Shown here: positions 33,933 to 44,064 of the stretch, one piece after another
How positions within the stretch are numbered: the first letter of the stretch is position 1
How the letters are laid out: each line of letters opens with the position of its first letter
From: Eutypa lata
Taxonomy: Eukaryota > Ascomycota > Sordariomycetes > Xylariales > Diatrypaceae
Reading direction: 5' to 3'
DNA: 64,000 nt
Assembly: GCA_022661535.1 (NCBI GenBank)
Contig: JAKULF010000011.1
Location: 1,054,001-1,118,000 of the forward strand
Program-made: the position numbers and the translations under genes
The notes under the pieces: model-generated
Databases searched by the model: none
Seen by the model: only the letters and a program-made list of their open reading frames with translations
What the model was told of the DNA's origin: nothing

Positions 33933-34383
33933 TTGCGTTATTGAACTTCGACAAATCAAGTACTTAAGTGATAGAATTATTAAATTTAGGTGTTGGATAT
34001 TTGGGTGTTGAAATCATCTCCGCACGACACACTCTTCCATCTTCAGGGCATCAAAATGTGATGTGAGTGCAACTGAGCGATTCCCACAGCCTGCTTTTGA
34101 CATGGTATGTACAAAGCATTGCTGATTGTTCAATTGAAGCTGTGTTGCCTCTAAAAGGTACCTAGGTAGTCCGGGTAGTTAAATAGGCGATTCTTATTGG
34201 TCAAAAGTCAACCACCTAAATTGGCTGATCAGCTGGCATGGGAATACACGGGCCGTTTTAGAATAATTCGAACCTACAGGTCCGATAAGAGCTGTTTTAG
34301 TCAAAGCTGTAAATTCTTAGCTGGAGGCTCATCAAGTCGCGATACGTCAAAGCACCTACTTTGACATACTAGCCAGCTTCACA
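33933..34383. promoter_or_regulatory. Bidirectional promoter region GCN5 / MRPL16
   Basis: 451 bp separate the start codons of two divergently transcribed housekeeping genes, so both 5' UTRs and promoters lie here. A TACCTAGGTAGT palindrome-like motif sits near 34158. No TATA box stands out. Confidence 0.6.
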
Positions 34384-35235
34384 ATGCGATCCAATGCGTC
34401 CTCCAGTCTGCTGGGCGCATTTCGCTCCCTCAGAATATCCCCCACTCCCACAGCGAGACCGTCGATACTACCCGCTTCCACGATCCCATCTCGACATGTA
34501 CGAGGGCCGCAAAACGTACGGCTGTTCTCGGCCACAGCGACAATGGCCGGCACCTGGCTGGAGCCTCGCTTGGAGAGAAATAGAAAGATGATGAAAGGGC
34601 GAGTGAGAGTTGCGACTGGCGGATCTACGAAGGGTACCACCGTTATGTGGGGAGACTATGGCCTACGAATGACCGACCACCATCGAAGAATCAGCGCCCA
34701 GCAGCTTAAGATTGCTGAAGATACTATCAAACAACGGTTGCGCGGGCAGAAGTATCGTCTCTACAAGAGGGTTTGCTGTAATATTGGTGTATTTGTGAGC
34801 GGTAATGAGGTTTGTATACCCCCACTACTCTGATGCTACTACGCAAACTGATGATGGGGTTTTAGATGCGTATGGGCAAAGGAAAAGGATCCTTCGACCA
34901 CTGGGCTGCGAGAGTAGCAGTAAACCAGATCATCCTGGAACTTCGAGGTATGGTCCACGAACAAGTTGCCCGGGATGCGTTCCGACTAGCTGGCAATAAA
35001 TTGCCTGGTAAGTCATATTCTATATTTTAGGTCTACGTCATTCTCTAACCTGGTATTAGGTCAATGGGAGTTTGTGAAGAAGGGTGAGGCCCCCATTGTG
35101 GGAATTACAAAGCTTGATGGCATCACTCTCGAGGAGTTGAAACGGCCAAGGCGAAAGGTCCCCGGAGAATCCGTTCAACCCGTTCCTCCTCCATCAGCAT
35201 CAAAAAGTCAACGCACGCCCTTAGATCTACCGTAA
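34384..35235 (+). CDS. MRPL16: Mitochondrial large-subunit ribosomal protein uL16m
   Basis: Three exons, 34384-34809, 34866-35007 and 35060-35235, giving 247 residues. The first 50 or so residues are Arg/Ser/Thr-rich with few acids, consistent with a mitochondrial presequence. The L16 fold follows: G-D-Y-G-L-R, the [10 protein letters not shown] segment and, straight after intron 1, [13 protein letters not shown], the hallmark of L16 proteins. [14 protein letters not shown] matches the C-terminal helix. Introns use a GTTTGT and a GTAAGT donor. The protein is an essential part of the mitoribosomal peptidyl-transferase and A-site region. Confidence is high because motif order and length both fit. 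Confidence 0.94.
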
Positions 35236-35850
35236 ACATACGAATTGTGTGTCTCTACTCAGCGTATAACTTAACAAATGTATATATTGATATATAAATG
35301 CGGTTTCCCACGTGTCAAGACCCCGTAGTAAAGTACTTGTCATGCTGGATTATCCCTCTAACCCCCAGATTAGGTAAGTAGCAGATGCAAGTGTCCATAT
35401 TCTTGAATGCCCCTAAAAATACATACCTGTAGCAGATGCTTGGCTCCTTCCTACAAGTTTCTTACATTTTTCTCTCTATTGAAAAACCACACATCATGCA
35501 TCACGCCTTCCCATCCAGTTCAAATTAGATAGTCTTCATAGTCCGGCGCCTTCCAACATTTACAGGGTCGAGTCATCTGAAGTGGAGAGAGCAGATGGAT
35601 GCCTAAAACCAAATATCTCAAGGAGAACCAATGCAGTCAAAATTCCATGTCCACCAACATACAGTATATTTAATTAGTATTACCCAGGCGTTGGACAACA
35701 CAACTCAAGTTCTGTTACTCTGACCCCTTATAATATATTCACTAGTCCTAGGTATTCAATACTCGTTCACATTCGTTATAAGTACACCTTCCAATCCAGG
35801 GATTCGTAAACGGCATGCTTTAGAAGGGGCAGGGTTGGCACTTTCTAGAC
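35236..35850. other. Intergenic region
   Basis: 615 bp between MRPL16 and the next + strand gene. No gene or striking motif; AT-rich near 35660-35740. Confidence 0.35.
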
Positions 35851-37482
35851 ATGCATAAGGAGTTCACCCCGTTAGTCCTCCAGAAATTTGGCTTGTCCGA
35901 CACGAAATCTGGTTCGACTGTAAATGTTGAGTCTGTTGGCTACATCTCCCACTTTCCACCCGAATTCTTGAAACGGCAGACTGGTGACATATACCAATTG
36001 GTTCAATCCGGAGCATTATGGCTACAATCATCTGGCTCCTGTCAGCTTCACGTCACAATCACTCTCAACAATAAATGCATGAGGTTAATCCATCCGTCGA
36101 CCAACTTCTTAGAGGACATAGCTGATGTCATTTGCGAGTGTTCTGTAAGTGTTATGATCCAATGTCGCTACTATTATTGACACTCATCTTAGCTCTGGGA
36201 GAGATTGGGTCTTAAGATCACACTATGTGATATCGTATATGAGACTGAGCCTAAGCACGATGATGACCCAAACCTATATTTCGTTGTAGAACATCCGGAT
36301 AAGTCGTCCGCATTATTGTCGCCCCCTTATGCGAAGCTGGCCTATTTCAGCGGAGTACATGCGACGTTCCACTTTCTGAGAGATAATGAAGATGTCGTGA
36401 GATCTATGCACTGTTATCCGGAAGTGGACGAAGAGTGCGCTAGCCTTGCAGATTCAGCATTGTATGCTCTCTTCGGAGTGCCTACACGCCGGAGGATGTT
36501 GAAACTAATCAAGTTCGACGACGTTCCTTCGGTCATAGACTTCGCCCCGACTATCTGGAATGCTCATTATCTACAGGTGCGATTGCTAGGCAGTCTGGCA
36601 GCGCTATCCCAAAGCACTAACACTGGCCATCAGGCAACAAGTATTCATGTCAGAAATTTTCCAGTTATATCCGACATCTTAATGGAGTTGACAAACGCCC
36701 AATCACCCTCGCTTAGAAAGAAAGCAGCACAACTACTGGAAAATGACCGGCCACAATCTCTGGGGCACAACATCCCTCAAAGCTCTGGGGAGGATAATCG
36801 GGGCGGTCAAGGGGTCCTAGACGACCGTCTCTGGGAGCTGGTGCAAACCACTCTCGAACCTACGATTGGGACGAAAACGCTACCCAAAGAACCCTCCAGC
36901 CCAAGGCAATCGAACTGGGAAGGTACGGAGCCAATGCTTCCTCCATTCTTCTACGAGCCTGATTATACTGCTCATTTGGATGATCGAGATGACACCTCTC
37001 TATATCCTAGTCCCGAGAACGCTTCCAGTTCTGGTTGGGCTTTGCCTCAGCTCTCAGTGGACGAGCATCCTGGATATGGCGATAACTTTTGTGATGCCAG
37101 CGGCCAATTATGGGGAGACCAAGATACGGATGCGGACTATCTCCTAAGAAATATTGATCCACGACTAGACGATGAGTACCAGGAGGACGGGTCCGTCGGC
37201 TTACCGCACTATCATACCGATGAACAAGAAATACTACAGCAATCACAGTATCATTACCAACATCAACCAACATCGGAGACCATGGATTTGGATTCTCCTT
37301 TGGACGAAGGGAGCTCAGATTCTAGGGAATATATCGAGGACGATATGGATGTCGACTCACTGCCTACTTCAGAGGTTTCAGCCTTGGACGAACACGACAA
37401 CCCGTGCTTTTCTCCTTGCTATGATGAAAATGTGGACCGAAAAATAAAAACGAAGGATGACATATGGGACGATAATGAGTAA
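35851..37482 (+). CDS. Acidic protein of unknown function
   Basis: Two exons, 35851-36144 and 36193-37482 (48-nt intron, GTAAGT donor, CTTAG acceptor), encode 527 residues; I do not recognise the family. The first 260 residues look globular, with regular hydrophobic spacing (for example C-D-I-V-Y-E-T-E and L-Y-F-V-V-E-H-P-D-K). They include a V-H-A-T-F-H-F-L-R-D segment and G-V-P-T-R-R-R-M-L-K-L-I-K-F. The second half is polar, rich in Asp, Glu, Pro and Ser, with Y-Q-E-D-G and D-S-P-L-D-E-G-S-S patches, likely disordered, and ends in an acidic I-W-D-D-N-E. No signal peptide or membrane segment. The splice join keeps the reading frame and removes an in-frame stop, which supports it as a real gene. 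Confidence 0.7.
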
Positions 37483-37781
37483 ATTATGCAACGCTAGCAT
37501 CTATGAGGATGTTGTGATATACGGTTGAATCCCAAGCACAGCCCTACCCCTATTCAAACAATATTGACACCTGGTCTATCGAATGCTGCTCGTAGTGTCC
37601 CTAGACATCAATGGCTTGTCCTAGCTTTCTGTTCGTTTCGTTCCCCTGGCGCCCCCTATCAGCGGCAACATCAAATCCAAGTTGAGGCCCGTCTGTGTAC
37701 ACATTCGAATCGCATCCTCCGTATGCACACCGATTAGGTGGTGCATTTTCAAATCTAATAACACCGTCTCCCTAACCCTGC

Positions 37782-38027
37782 CTATCGTTGAGCGGGCGGC
37801 TTTGTACCACCACTCTTGTTCTTTTTCTTGGCCTTCTTTTCTTCCTTCGCTTTCTTCTGTTCGGGCTTCTCAGTCGCGTAGCCAATATACCAGATAAGCA
37901 CACACTCCAATATGCAGATGACAAGGACGACGACCAGGAGGGTGAAGATAAATGGCTGATCGTTCAATACGGCCACGGCTTCGTCGGTGGCGCCGATCTT
38001 AGACATAAAGCCGAACTGGCCGGACAT
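37782..38027 (-). CDS. Small single-pass membrane protein, 81 residues
   Basis: ATG at 38027, stop at 37782-37784, no intron. The N-terminal 25 residues are polar. One strong transmembrane segment covers about residues 26-50 (F-I-F-T-L-L-V-V-V-L-V-I-C-I-L-E-C-V-L-I). The tail is Lys/Glu-rich (K-K-A-K-E-E-K-K-A-K-K-K-N-K) and ends with a short Gly/Pro stretch. The charge pattern suggests a cytosolic basic tail, possibly an ER or organelle microprotein. No family recognised. Its 5' end lies about 1 kb from MRPS5, transcribed divergently. Confidence 0.6.
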   Translation of the reverse strand: MSGQFGFMSKIGATDEAVAVLNDQPFIFTLLVVVLVICILECVLIWYIGYATEKPEQKKAKEEKKAKKKNKSGGTKPPAQR

Positions 38028-39035
38028 GGTGGGCGACGAGACAGCGAATGGCTGATTTATGTGTGGGAAGCCTGATGGGATGCTGGGTTTTCGTTTCTCG
38101 GCTTGAGAGACTCTGCGTATATTATTATATTTTGACGCGCCAACGATAATGATGATGAGTTTTCGGATGGATTAAAACACGGGAACGGGCGTAATGTAAT
38201 GTAGCTAGGTAGCTCACGAGAAGCAGATTATCAAGCGAAAGTAATTATATGTGTGAACCAGTCACGATTAAGAATATTATGAGAAATGATTGACAGATGA
38301 TCGCATGCCTTATTTACATCAAATGCAGAGAGAAGGGAAAAAGTGAGGAAAAAAGTGAGGTTTAACCACTCGGTCAATGGAGATATCGTACCAGCCCGCT
38401 GCTAGGTTGGGGGTCCTGGTTCGTGATTCTCGAACCCCTGTGAAACTCATGCGTTTCAAAGTTGCCGCAGAGCATACTGAAACGGCATAGTCTGCGAATC
38501 AATTGATTGGACAATAGTGAATGCCCTCGCGCCCGAGAAGTCGACCCATCATTCAGAATCGCTCTCTATGTACGTAGTTACGATGCACACCTCCACGGTT
38601 AGTAATAATTACTGCAGTATAATACCGAATACCTACTTTGTAGCAGGAGCTCAAAGACAGGAGATCTTAAGTGGTGCCATGTCTTTGACCTGTGACAGCT
38701 CGTTAACGTTAGCATCATCAGCTCATTTAGTTAGCGCCCGCTACGCTAAAGCAATCATTATGTCCTTCAGGGCAGCCAGCTGCTAGTTAGAGGGTCCCAG
38801 GAGTCTCTCAGCGGAGGTCTGCTCCTGCCAGCTGGCGGTAGGTACAACAGTAATTCCGGTACCATCGAACCGGGTTTAGTGCAGCTGGAGGTGGGCGATT
38901 GATCCTTGTCGGAAAAAAATATCCAGCAATTGAAACTGTTGAAACGACCAATTGAAGATATTCACGTGCAATAACCCAAAAAAACGCTCTCGAGCCTAAC
39001 CACGAAATAGTCTCGTCGCCGATGTCAGGGATGCG
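38028..39035. other. Intergenic region upstream of MRPS5
   Basis: About 1 kb between divergently transcribed genes. It contains tRNA-like words (GAGGTTTAACCACTCGGTC and TTCTCGAACCCC near 38355-38440), but in the wrong order for a tRNA gene. No coding gene supported. Confidence 0.35.
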
Positions 39036-40689
39036 ATGAGTGTGGCACGACCATTACAATGCCTGCTATCCAAGCGGCTAGTAGCAACCACAGTCAAGCC
39101 GACGACAGCAGCCGCAGCAGCAGCAGCAGGAGTTGCTGCATCACAACAACCACGGCCGACATGTAACCGTAACCGTAACCATAACCACGCCGCCCCCTTC
39201 CACAGCTCGGCCCGGCTGGCCGCTCGACGGAAACCGCGGTTCAAGAGCATACGAGCGGAGGACATGGGGCTAGTCACGCCGGAGGCGGTCGTAGTGCACA
39301 GCAAGAAGACGTTCCCGGGGTACTCGACCGAAGAGATGGACATCCTGCGGGAGCGGTACACACCGGAGCAGATGGCCGCGCTCGAGGCGGGCGAGGCCGC
39401 CATCGACCCGGCGGACCTGACGGTCCAGGCCCGCCTGCGCCGGGACCCGTACCGGCTGCCGTACCTGGACGACTTCAGCCGCGTGATGCCCATCGTGGAC
39501 AAGCGGCCCAAGAACGCCGCGGCGCCGGCCGCGCCCGACCCCAAGGCGCGCTTCATGACGCCTGAGCAGAACCTGGCCGACATGCTGCGGTGGACGCAGG
39601 AGATGGTGCCGCCCGAGCTGCAGCACCTGCTGCAGTCGACGACGATCGACCCGCAGCTCCCCGACGAGGCCGAGCAGCGGCTGCGGGACCTGCCGCCCGA
39701 GGAGGCCGAGCGCGAGCGCGCCGCCCTGCAGAAGAGCATGGCGGCCGCCGAGGAGGACCGCATGAAGCCGCTCTACGAGCACTTCGCGCGCGTCATGCCG
39801 CTGGAGTCGACCCGGTTCTTCAGCGAGCGGTCGGCCCTGACGGACGGGAACGCCGCGTCCAACTCGGCGCTGGCGCCGGGCCTGGGCAAGAAGCTGCGCG
39901 GCGTCGAGGGCATGTACAAGCCGCCCATCGACCCGGCCGACGAGGGCAAGGACGACATGGGCGTCTACCAGGACCTGAAGCGGCGGACCGGCCTGAGCGT
40001 CGCCAACATCCTCAACACCAACGTCAAGATCCTCGTCACCCGCTACGTCGACAACCAGACCCGTCTGGGCAAGATCCGCAGTCTGTGGGTGTTGGCCATC
40101 GCCGGCAACGGGAACGGTCGGCTGGGCATCGGCGAGGCCAAGTCGGTCGAGCCGGCGGTTGCCCAGCTTAAAGCGAAGCTGCTCGCGGTGCAGAACCTGA
40201 AGCCTATTCGCCGCTATGAGGATCGGACTGTTTTTGGCAAGGTCAAGGCCAAGGTCGGCGCTACTATTGTTCAAATCGCTTCAAGGCCACCTGGTACGTT
40301 TTTTCTTTCCCCGTTTCTTCTTTTCTCTATCTCCCCCCTTTCCATCCTTTCCACCCCTAACCCCAACCCCCCTCTCTCTCTCAACACACATACACACATA
40401 CAATTCGCCTGCATGGAATTGGGCTACTGGACTAGATTAGCAAACTAACTCCTTTCCCACGCAAACAGGCTTCGGACTCCGCGCCTCGCACCGGCTCTTC
40501 GAGATCTTCCGCGCCGTCGGCATCCACGACATCGCGGCCAAGATGTCGCGCGGCCGCAACCCCATGAACTCGGTCAAGGCGTGCGTGGAGGCGCTGCAGA
40601 GCCAGAAGGACCCCAACGAGATCGCCATCGGCCGCGGCAAGAAGCTCGTCGACGTCCGGAAGGTGTACTACGGCGGGAATGTGTATTAA
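39036..40689 (+). CDS. MRPS5: Mitochondrial small-subunit ribosomal protein uS5m
   Basis: Two exons, 39036-40293 and 40469-40689, give 492 residues; the 175-nt intron uses a GTACGT donor. The first 60 residues are Ala/Arg/Thr-rich with a poly-Ala run and end near F-H-S-S-A-R-L-A-A-R-R, typical of a cleaved mitochondrial presequence. A long fungal-specific acidic/Pro-rich extension precedes the S5 core. The dsRBD-like S5 N-terminal domain has V-K-I-L-V-T-R-Y-V-D-N-Q-T and W-V-L-A-I-A-G-N-G-N-G-R-L-G-I-G-E-A. The S5 C-terminal domain spans the intron (R-P-P-G-F-G-L-R-A-S, D-I-A-A-K-M-S-R-G-R-N-P-M-N). Coding sequence is very GC-rich, producing long antisense open frames that are not genes. Confidence 0.94.
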
Positions 40690-41431
40690 TAATGTTAAAA
40701 AACCCCGAAAATGAAAAAGATATGTGAAATATGAAAATTATTGCATAAATGATAATATTTCAAATTTTGTATATATATATGTGTGTGTGTATGTGTACTT
40801 ATGTACGTATGTCTACCGAAATGTCTGTGTCGATGTATGTGTCCCAATGATGGTAGATACATACGTCTTTGTTAACTGAACTTCATCATGGGACGGGCAT
40901 ACATATGTATATATAGTCCGTGTTTGTAGACGTGTTTACGTGTTGATATCCATACAAGATAAACAGTAGGCTGCCCCTTTTCAACTCCAAGAAGAAAAGG
41001 TAGTATATGTGTGCTTATGTTGTTTGTTTGTGTATTGTTTTAGACTATATGTTGGTCTAATTGGGGTATCTTATTTCTCGTAGTATGGCCTCCCTTGGCA
41101 TATGCCTTGTCTCACTGCTGCTGATCTCCAGGATCTGTCTCCCTTTTTCAACACTTCTTCGCCTCGTCTGTCTGTTCTGTGCCTTCCTTCTTTCAACACA
41201 GTAGCATGATCATAACTCGTAAACTCCTCATCCATCCATTCGTACACCAACTACGCTACCATGTCTATCCCCTCTATCTCACCTTCTCCAAGAGAAATAG
41301 ATAGATGAGTAGACAAGCCGAGCTCGTAGATCACATGACAAGTAATCAACATTATCATTTCCCTTTATAAGCCACATCTACATCTAGTTTTTGCATCTGT
41401 GTCCGGCTCTCTCTCCCTCTCGCTCCCTATC
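40690..41431. other. Convergent intergenic region
   Basis: About 740 bp between the stop codons of MRPS5 and DAD3, with TG- and TA-rich simple tracts near 40770-40800. It likely holds both 3' UTRs. Confidence 0.4.
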
Positions 41432-41849
41432 TCAACCAGCGCCGCCATCATCCGGCTGCTGCTGTTGCTGCGGATCGCCCCAGTTGATCTCCTGCTGCAA
41501 CACGATGCTGTACACGCTGGCCTTGAGCAGCGTGAAAACGAGACTCGTCTTGCGCTCGAGCTCGCGCAGGCCATCGAGGATCTCGGTCGTCGGGTTATTG
41601 GCCATTGTGTCTAAGATCGAAGCGAGCTGTAATTTTTTGTCCTAAGTTAGCATTACAGATAGGTAGGTAATTAAGGCGAGTAACCTAGGAACGGCAGTAT
41701 TTGGGAAGAAGCGGAACGAGAATGCTTGCTTGCCTGCCTACCTTCTTCATGTTCTCCGCCAGCCGCTCGTATTCTTCGAGCACCTCCTGCTCGAGGGGCG
41801 AGAGATCTGGGGGCGACAGCAAGGATCCCGCCGGTGCTTGGGGGTCCAT
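41432..41849 (-). CDS. DAD3: DASH/Dam1 kinetochore complex subunit Dad3
   Basis: Two exons, 41849-41742 and 41626-41432, give a 100-residue protein. The 115-nt intron has a GTAGGC donor, a branch-like GCTAAC and a TTACAG acceptor. The N-terminus contains S-P-L-E-Q-E-V-L-E-E-Y-E-R-L-A-E-N-M, and exon 2 reads L-A-S-I-L-D-T-M-A-N-N-P-T-T-E-I-L-D-G-L-R-x-L-E-R-K-T and V-Y-S-I-V-L-Q-Q-E. This is the fungal Dad3 pattern. Dad3 is a small coiled-coil subunit of the ring complex that couples kinetochores to spindle microtubules. The C-terminus has a Gln run and Gly-rich end. The gene is fungus-specific and easily missed because each exon is short. Confidence 0.92.
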
Positions 41850-42360
41850 TTTGGCCAGTTTTGGGGCTTGGAGGATCGTTCCTTTATGAATTGGTGGTTT
41901 TACGCGTTTGGAGGACGTGAAAGTCGCGACGCATAATAACTACTTTAGGTAGGTAGGTATGGAAGTCAATTAAGTTGATAGGCTTATCGCGCTGCTCACT
42001 ACCCCGCCCCCAGTTTTACCTAGCTTTATGCCAAGGCAATGATTTCGTACATAGCTTGCTGGCCCCCCTATTTTATAGACACATCTTTCTCATCCATGAC
42101 AAGGACTTAATAATGTGACGAAGGCATTTGATTCAACTGATCAGCTTTTTTATAGCACGAATCCATATTGGCGGTCTTATTTTTTTTCCTATACAATCGT
42201 AATGTGAGAGAACCATCAGATATAAAATCCATTCCAGCTTCGTAACTACTAGAGAATCTAGGTAGGTATCTTTTACAGTAGTTACGAGTATGTATAGAAG
42301 AAGTTCTCTCCCGCTACGTTTCCTCGTACTATCGGCACAGTCAGTCATGTACCTATGTAT
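41850..42360. other. Intergenic region with TAGG repeats
   Basis: About 510 bp upstream of DAD3 and downstream of the CorA-like gene. It contains TAGGTAGGTAGG near 41945-41960 and an ATCTAGGTAGGTA near 42256. No gene supported. Confidence 0.35.
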
Positions 42361-44064
42361 TCATATCGATTGCGTCCCCCTCCGTCCCGCAGCTGTCGGC
42401 CGCAGACCCGGCGGGTCTTGAATCTGCAGCTGTTTCAGCTTGTAGATGCGGAAGATGGACTTGCAGGCGCCCATCCACCCGAGCTGCTGCTTCTTCCACC
42501 TCTTCGCCTTACCCGACTTCCCTGAGGACGACGAGAACGACTGCTCCGCTATGAATCCCGGTCCCGCCGGCATGCCCATGCATTCATCTCCGCCGTGCCT
42601 CTGTTGCTGTTGCTGCTGCGGCCGTCGCCGCCTCCGCGATGCCATAGGCATCGCAGCACTGGACAAGCGAGCCTCTTCGAGGTCAGGTACAAGTTCCGAC
42701 GGCGCGCTATTACTACTACTGCTGCTGCTATTGCTAATCTCATCTTCTGGTGATATGCCCGTCGCGGCTACCTCGATCCACACTTCCACCTTGCGGATCG
42801 AGTCCGCGTAGATCACCAGGAGGGTAGTGAGGCACAGCGGCATCGTGACGGCCCAGAACACGAAGAACATCTCGCCCCCCGGGCTGAACTCGTCGTTCAT
42901 TGACAGGATCCCCGAGACGACCGTGATGGGCAGTAAGACGCCACCCAGGTACGTGACGCGGTCTAGGCTGCGTTGGTTCTCGTCTAATTGCGACGTATTG
43001 TGGTGCCGAGTATCCTCCACGTCGGCATTGTCCCCTGTAGACCTCCCTACTTGTGGTGGTAGCTCGATATTGGTGATTGGGGTGATCAACCGGCTTAGGA
43101 TATGAGTTTGGCGCTCAAGTCGAGCTAGTAACCATTCCCAGTCTGAGGTTAGCGGTTGTGGTGTCGCTTGCTTTTTCACAGGCCTTGAAGTCTCTAAATT
43201 TCTCTCTAGAGACTGCTGGACTTGCCAGTAAAGAGCCACTGACTCGTCCACAGACGACGGTGGCTCCAGCGCGAGGGCTTCGAAAAACTCCGACCATTGC
43301 CTCAGGACAATCTGCTTGAGAACATCTGCGACGTTACTCGAAGAAGCCGATCGAGGGACTGTAAGATGATCCGTAAGTAATGCCTCAAGGGATGGGATAT
43401 CATCGCCTCCCACGAGTTCAACACCCCGGTGGGTTTTCGAGCTAAGGGCGGATTTCGCGATTTTGGTGCTATGTCGCGCTTTATAGATACCAGAGGAACG
43501 AGCCATCCACAGAGGCCGATCCAACAGCAGAACTCCTAATTTGGAGCTAGTCCATAGAGAGGCCCGACAAAACATCGCGGCAGTATCGCCAAATTTTGAA
43601 AGGGGGTGGACGATCGGATCTCCCATGAGGTCGTCAACTTGAGATACGTAGCTCATCATCAGCTCCGGGCCACAGCCTACCAACTCAGGGTAATCGAAAT
43701 GTCCAAACGTCGCATCTGCATCTCCATGTCTATGTCCTAGGGGCCTATAGGTCTGCCTTCTAACATGAGAGTCGATGAAGTGCGGGTCGATGTCTAGCAG
43801 CTCCCTGAGAACCTCCAGATAATCCGTCGGTAGCCCACGGATCACGAATAATCGGTGCTTGGCCTGCGACTTCTCCTCGATTCCAGCGCGCAGTTCCTCG
43901 GCGCTATTTAACCGCCTCTGAGCGAATTTGCTGCTGTCCGCCCATTCTAGGACGTAAGCCTTCTCTATAGCGTTTTTTTCTGAGGCACCATATTCGCCTG
44001 TCGCATTCAATCCTCCCCGCGAATAGATGCGGATACCAGGTGCAGGTCCAGGCTGACGATGCAT
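42361..44064 (-). CDS. CorA-like membrane protein (Mg2+ transporter family, degenerate signature)
   Basis: Single exon, 567 codons. The frame is open up to 44079 but the first ATG is at 44064. A long cytosolic N-terminal domain ends in a helical stretch (W-L-L-A-R-L-E-R-Q-T-H-I-L-S). Two closely spaced transmembrane helices follow at about residues 369-391 (Y-L-G-G-V-L-L-P-I-T-V-V-S-G-I-L) and 397-419. This is the CorA architecture, but the canonical G-M-N between the helices is S-M-N here. The 150-residue C-terminal tail is unusual for CorA: it has Ser, Arg and Gln runs and a basic end. Transport of Mg2+ is therefore uncertain; fungal CorA-like proteins with a changed motif exist in large numbers and mostly lack a tested function. 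Confidence 0.7.
   Translation of the reverse strand: MHRQPGPAPGIRIYSRGGLNATGEYGASEKNAIEKAYVLEWADSSKFAQRRLNSAEELRAGIEEKSQAKHRLFVIRGLPTDYLEVLRELLDIDPHFIDSHVRRQTYRPLGHRHGDADATFGHFDYPELVGCGPELMMSYVSQVDDLMGDPIVHPLSKFGDTAAMFCRASLWTSSKLGVLLLDRPLWMARSSGIYKARHSTKIAKSALSSKTHRGVELVGGDDIPSLEALLTDHLTVPRSASSSNVADVLKQIVLRQWSEFFEALALEPPSSVDESVALYWQVQQSLERNLETSRPVKKQATPQPLTSDWEWLLARLERQTHILSRLITPITNIELPPQVGRSTGDNADVEDTRHHNTSQLDENQRSLDRVTYLGGVLLPITVVSGILSMNDEFSPGGEMFFVFWAVTMPLCLTTLLVIYADSIRKVEVWIEVAATGISPEDEISNSSSSSSNSAPSELVPDLEEARLSSAAMPMASRRRRRPQQQQQQRHGGDECMGMPAGPGFIAEQSFSSSSGKSGKAKRWKKQQLGWMGACKSIFRIYKLKQLQIQDPPGLRPTAAGRRGTQSI

Noticed and set aside
38355..38445. Possible tRNA gene (Ser/Leu-like A-box word and GTTCGA-like B-box word)
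   Set aside because: On the minus strand the B-box-like word precedes the A-box-like word, so no cloverleaf can form.
39270..40274. 334-codon minus-strand frame antisense to MRPS5
   Set aside because: Shadow of the GC-rich coding strand; Leu/Val/Arg/Gly-rich with no domain, while the + strand carries ribosomal protein S5 motifs.
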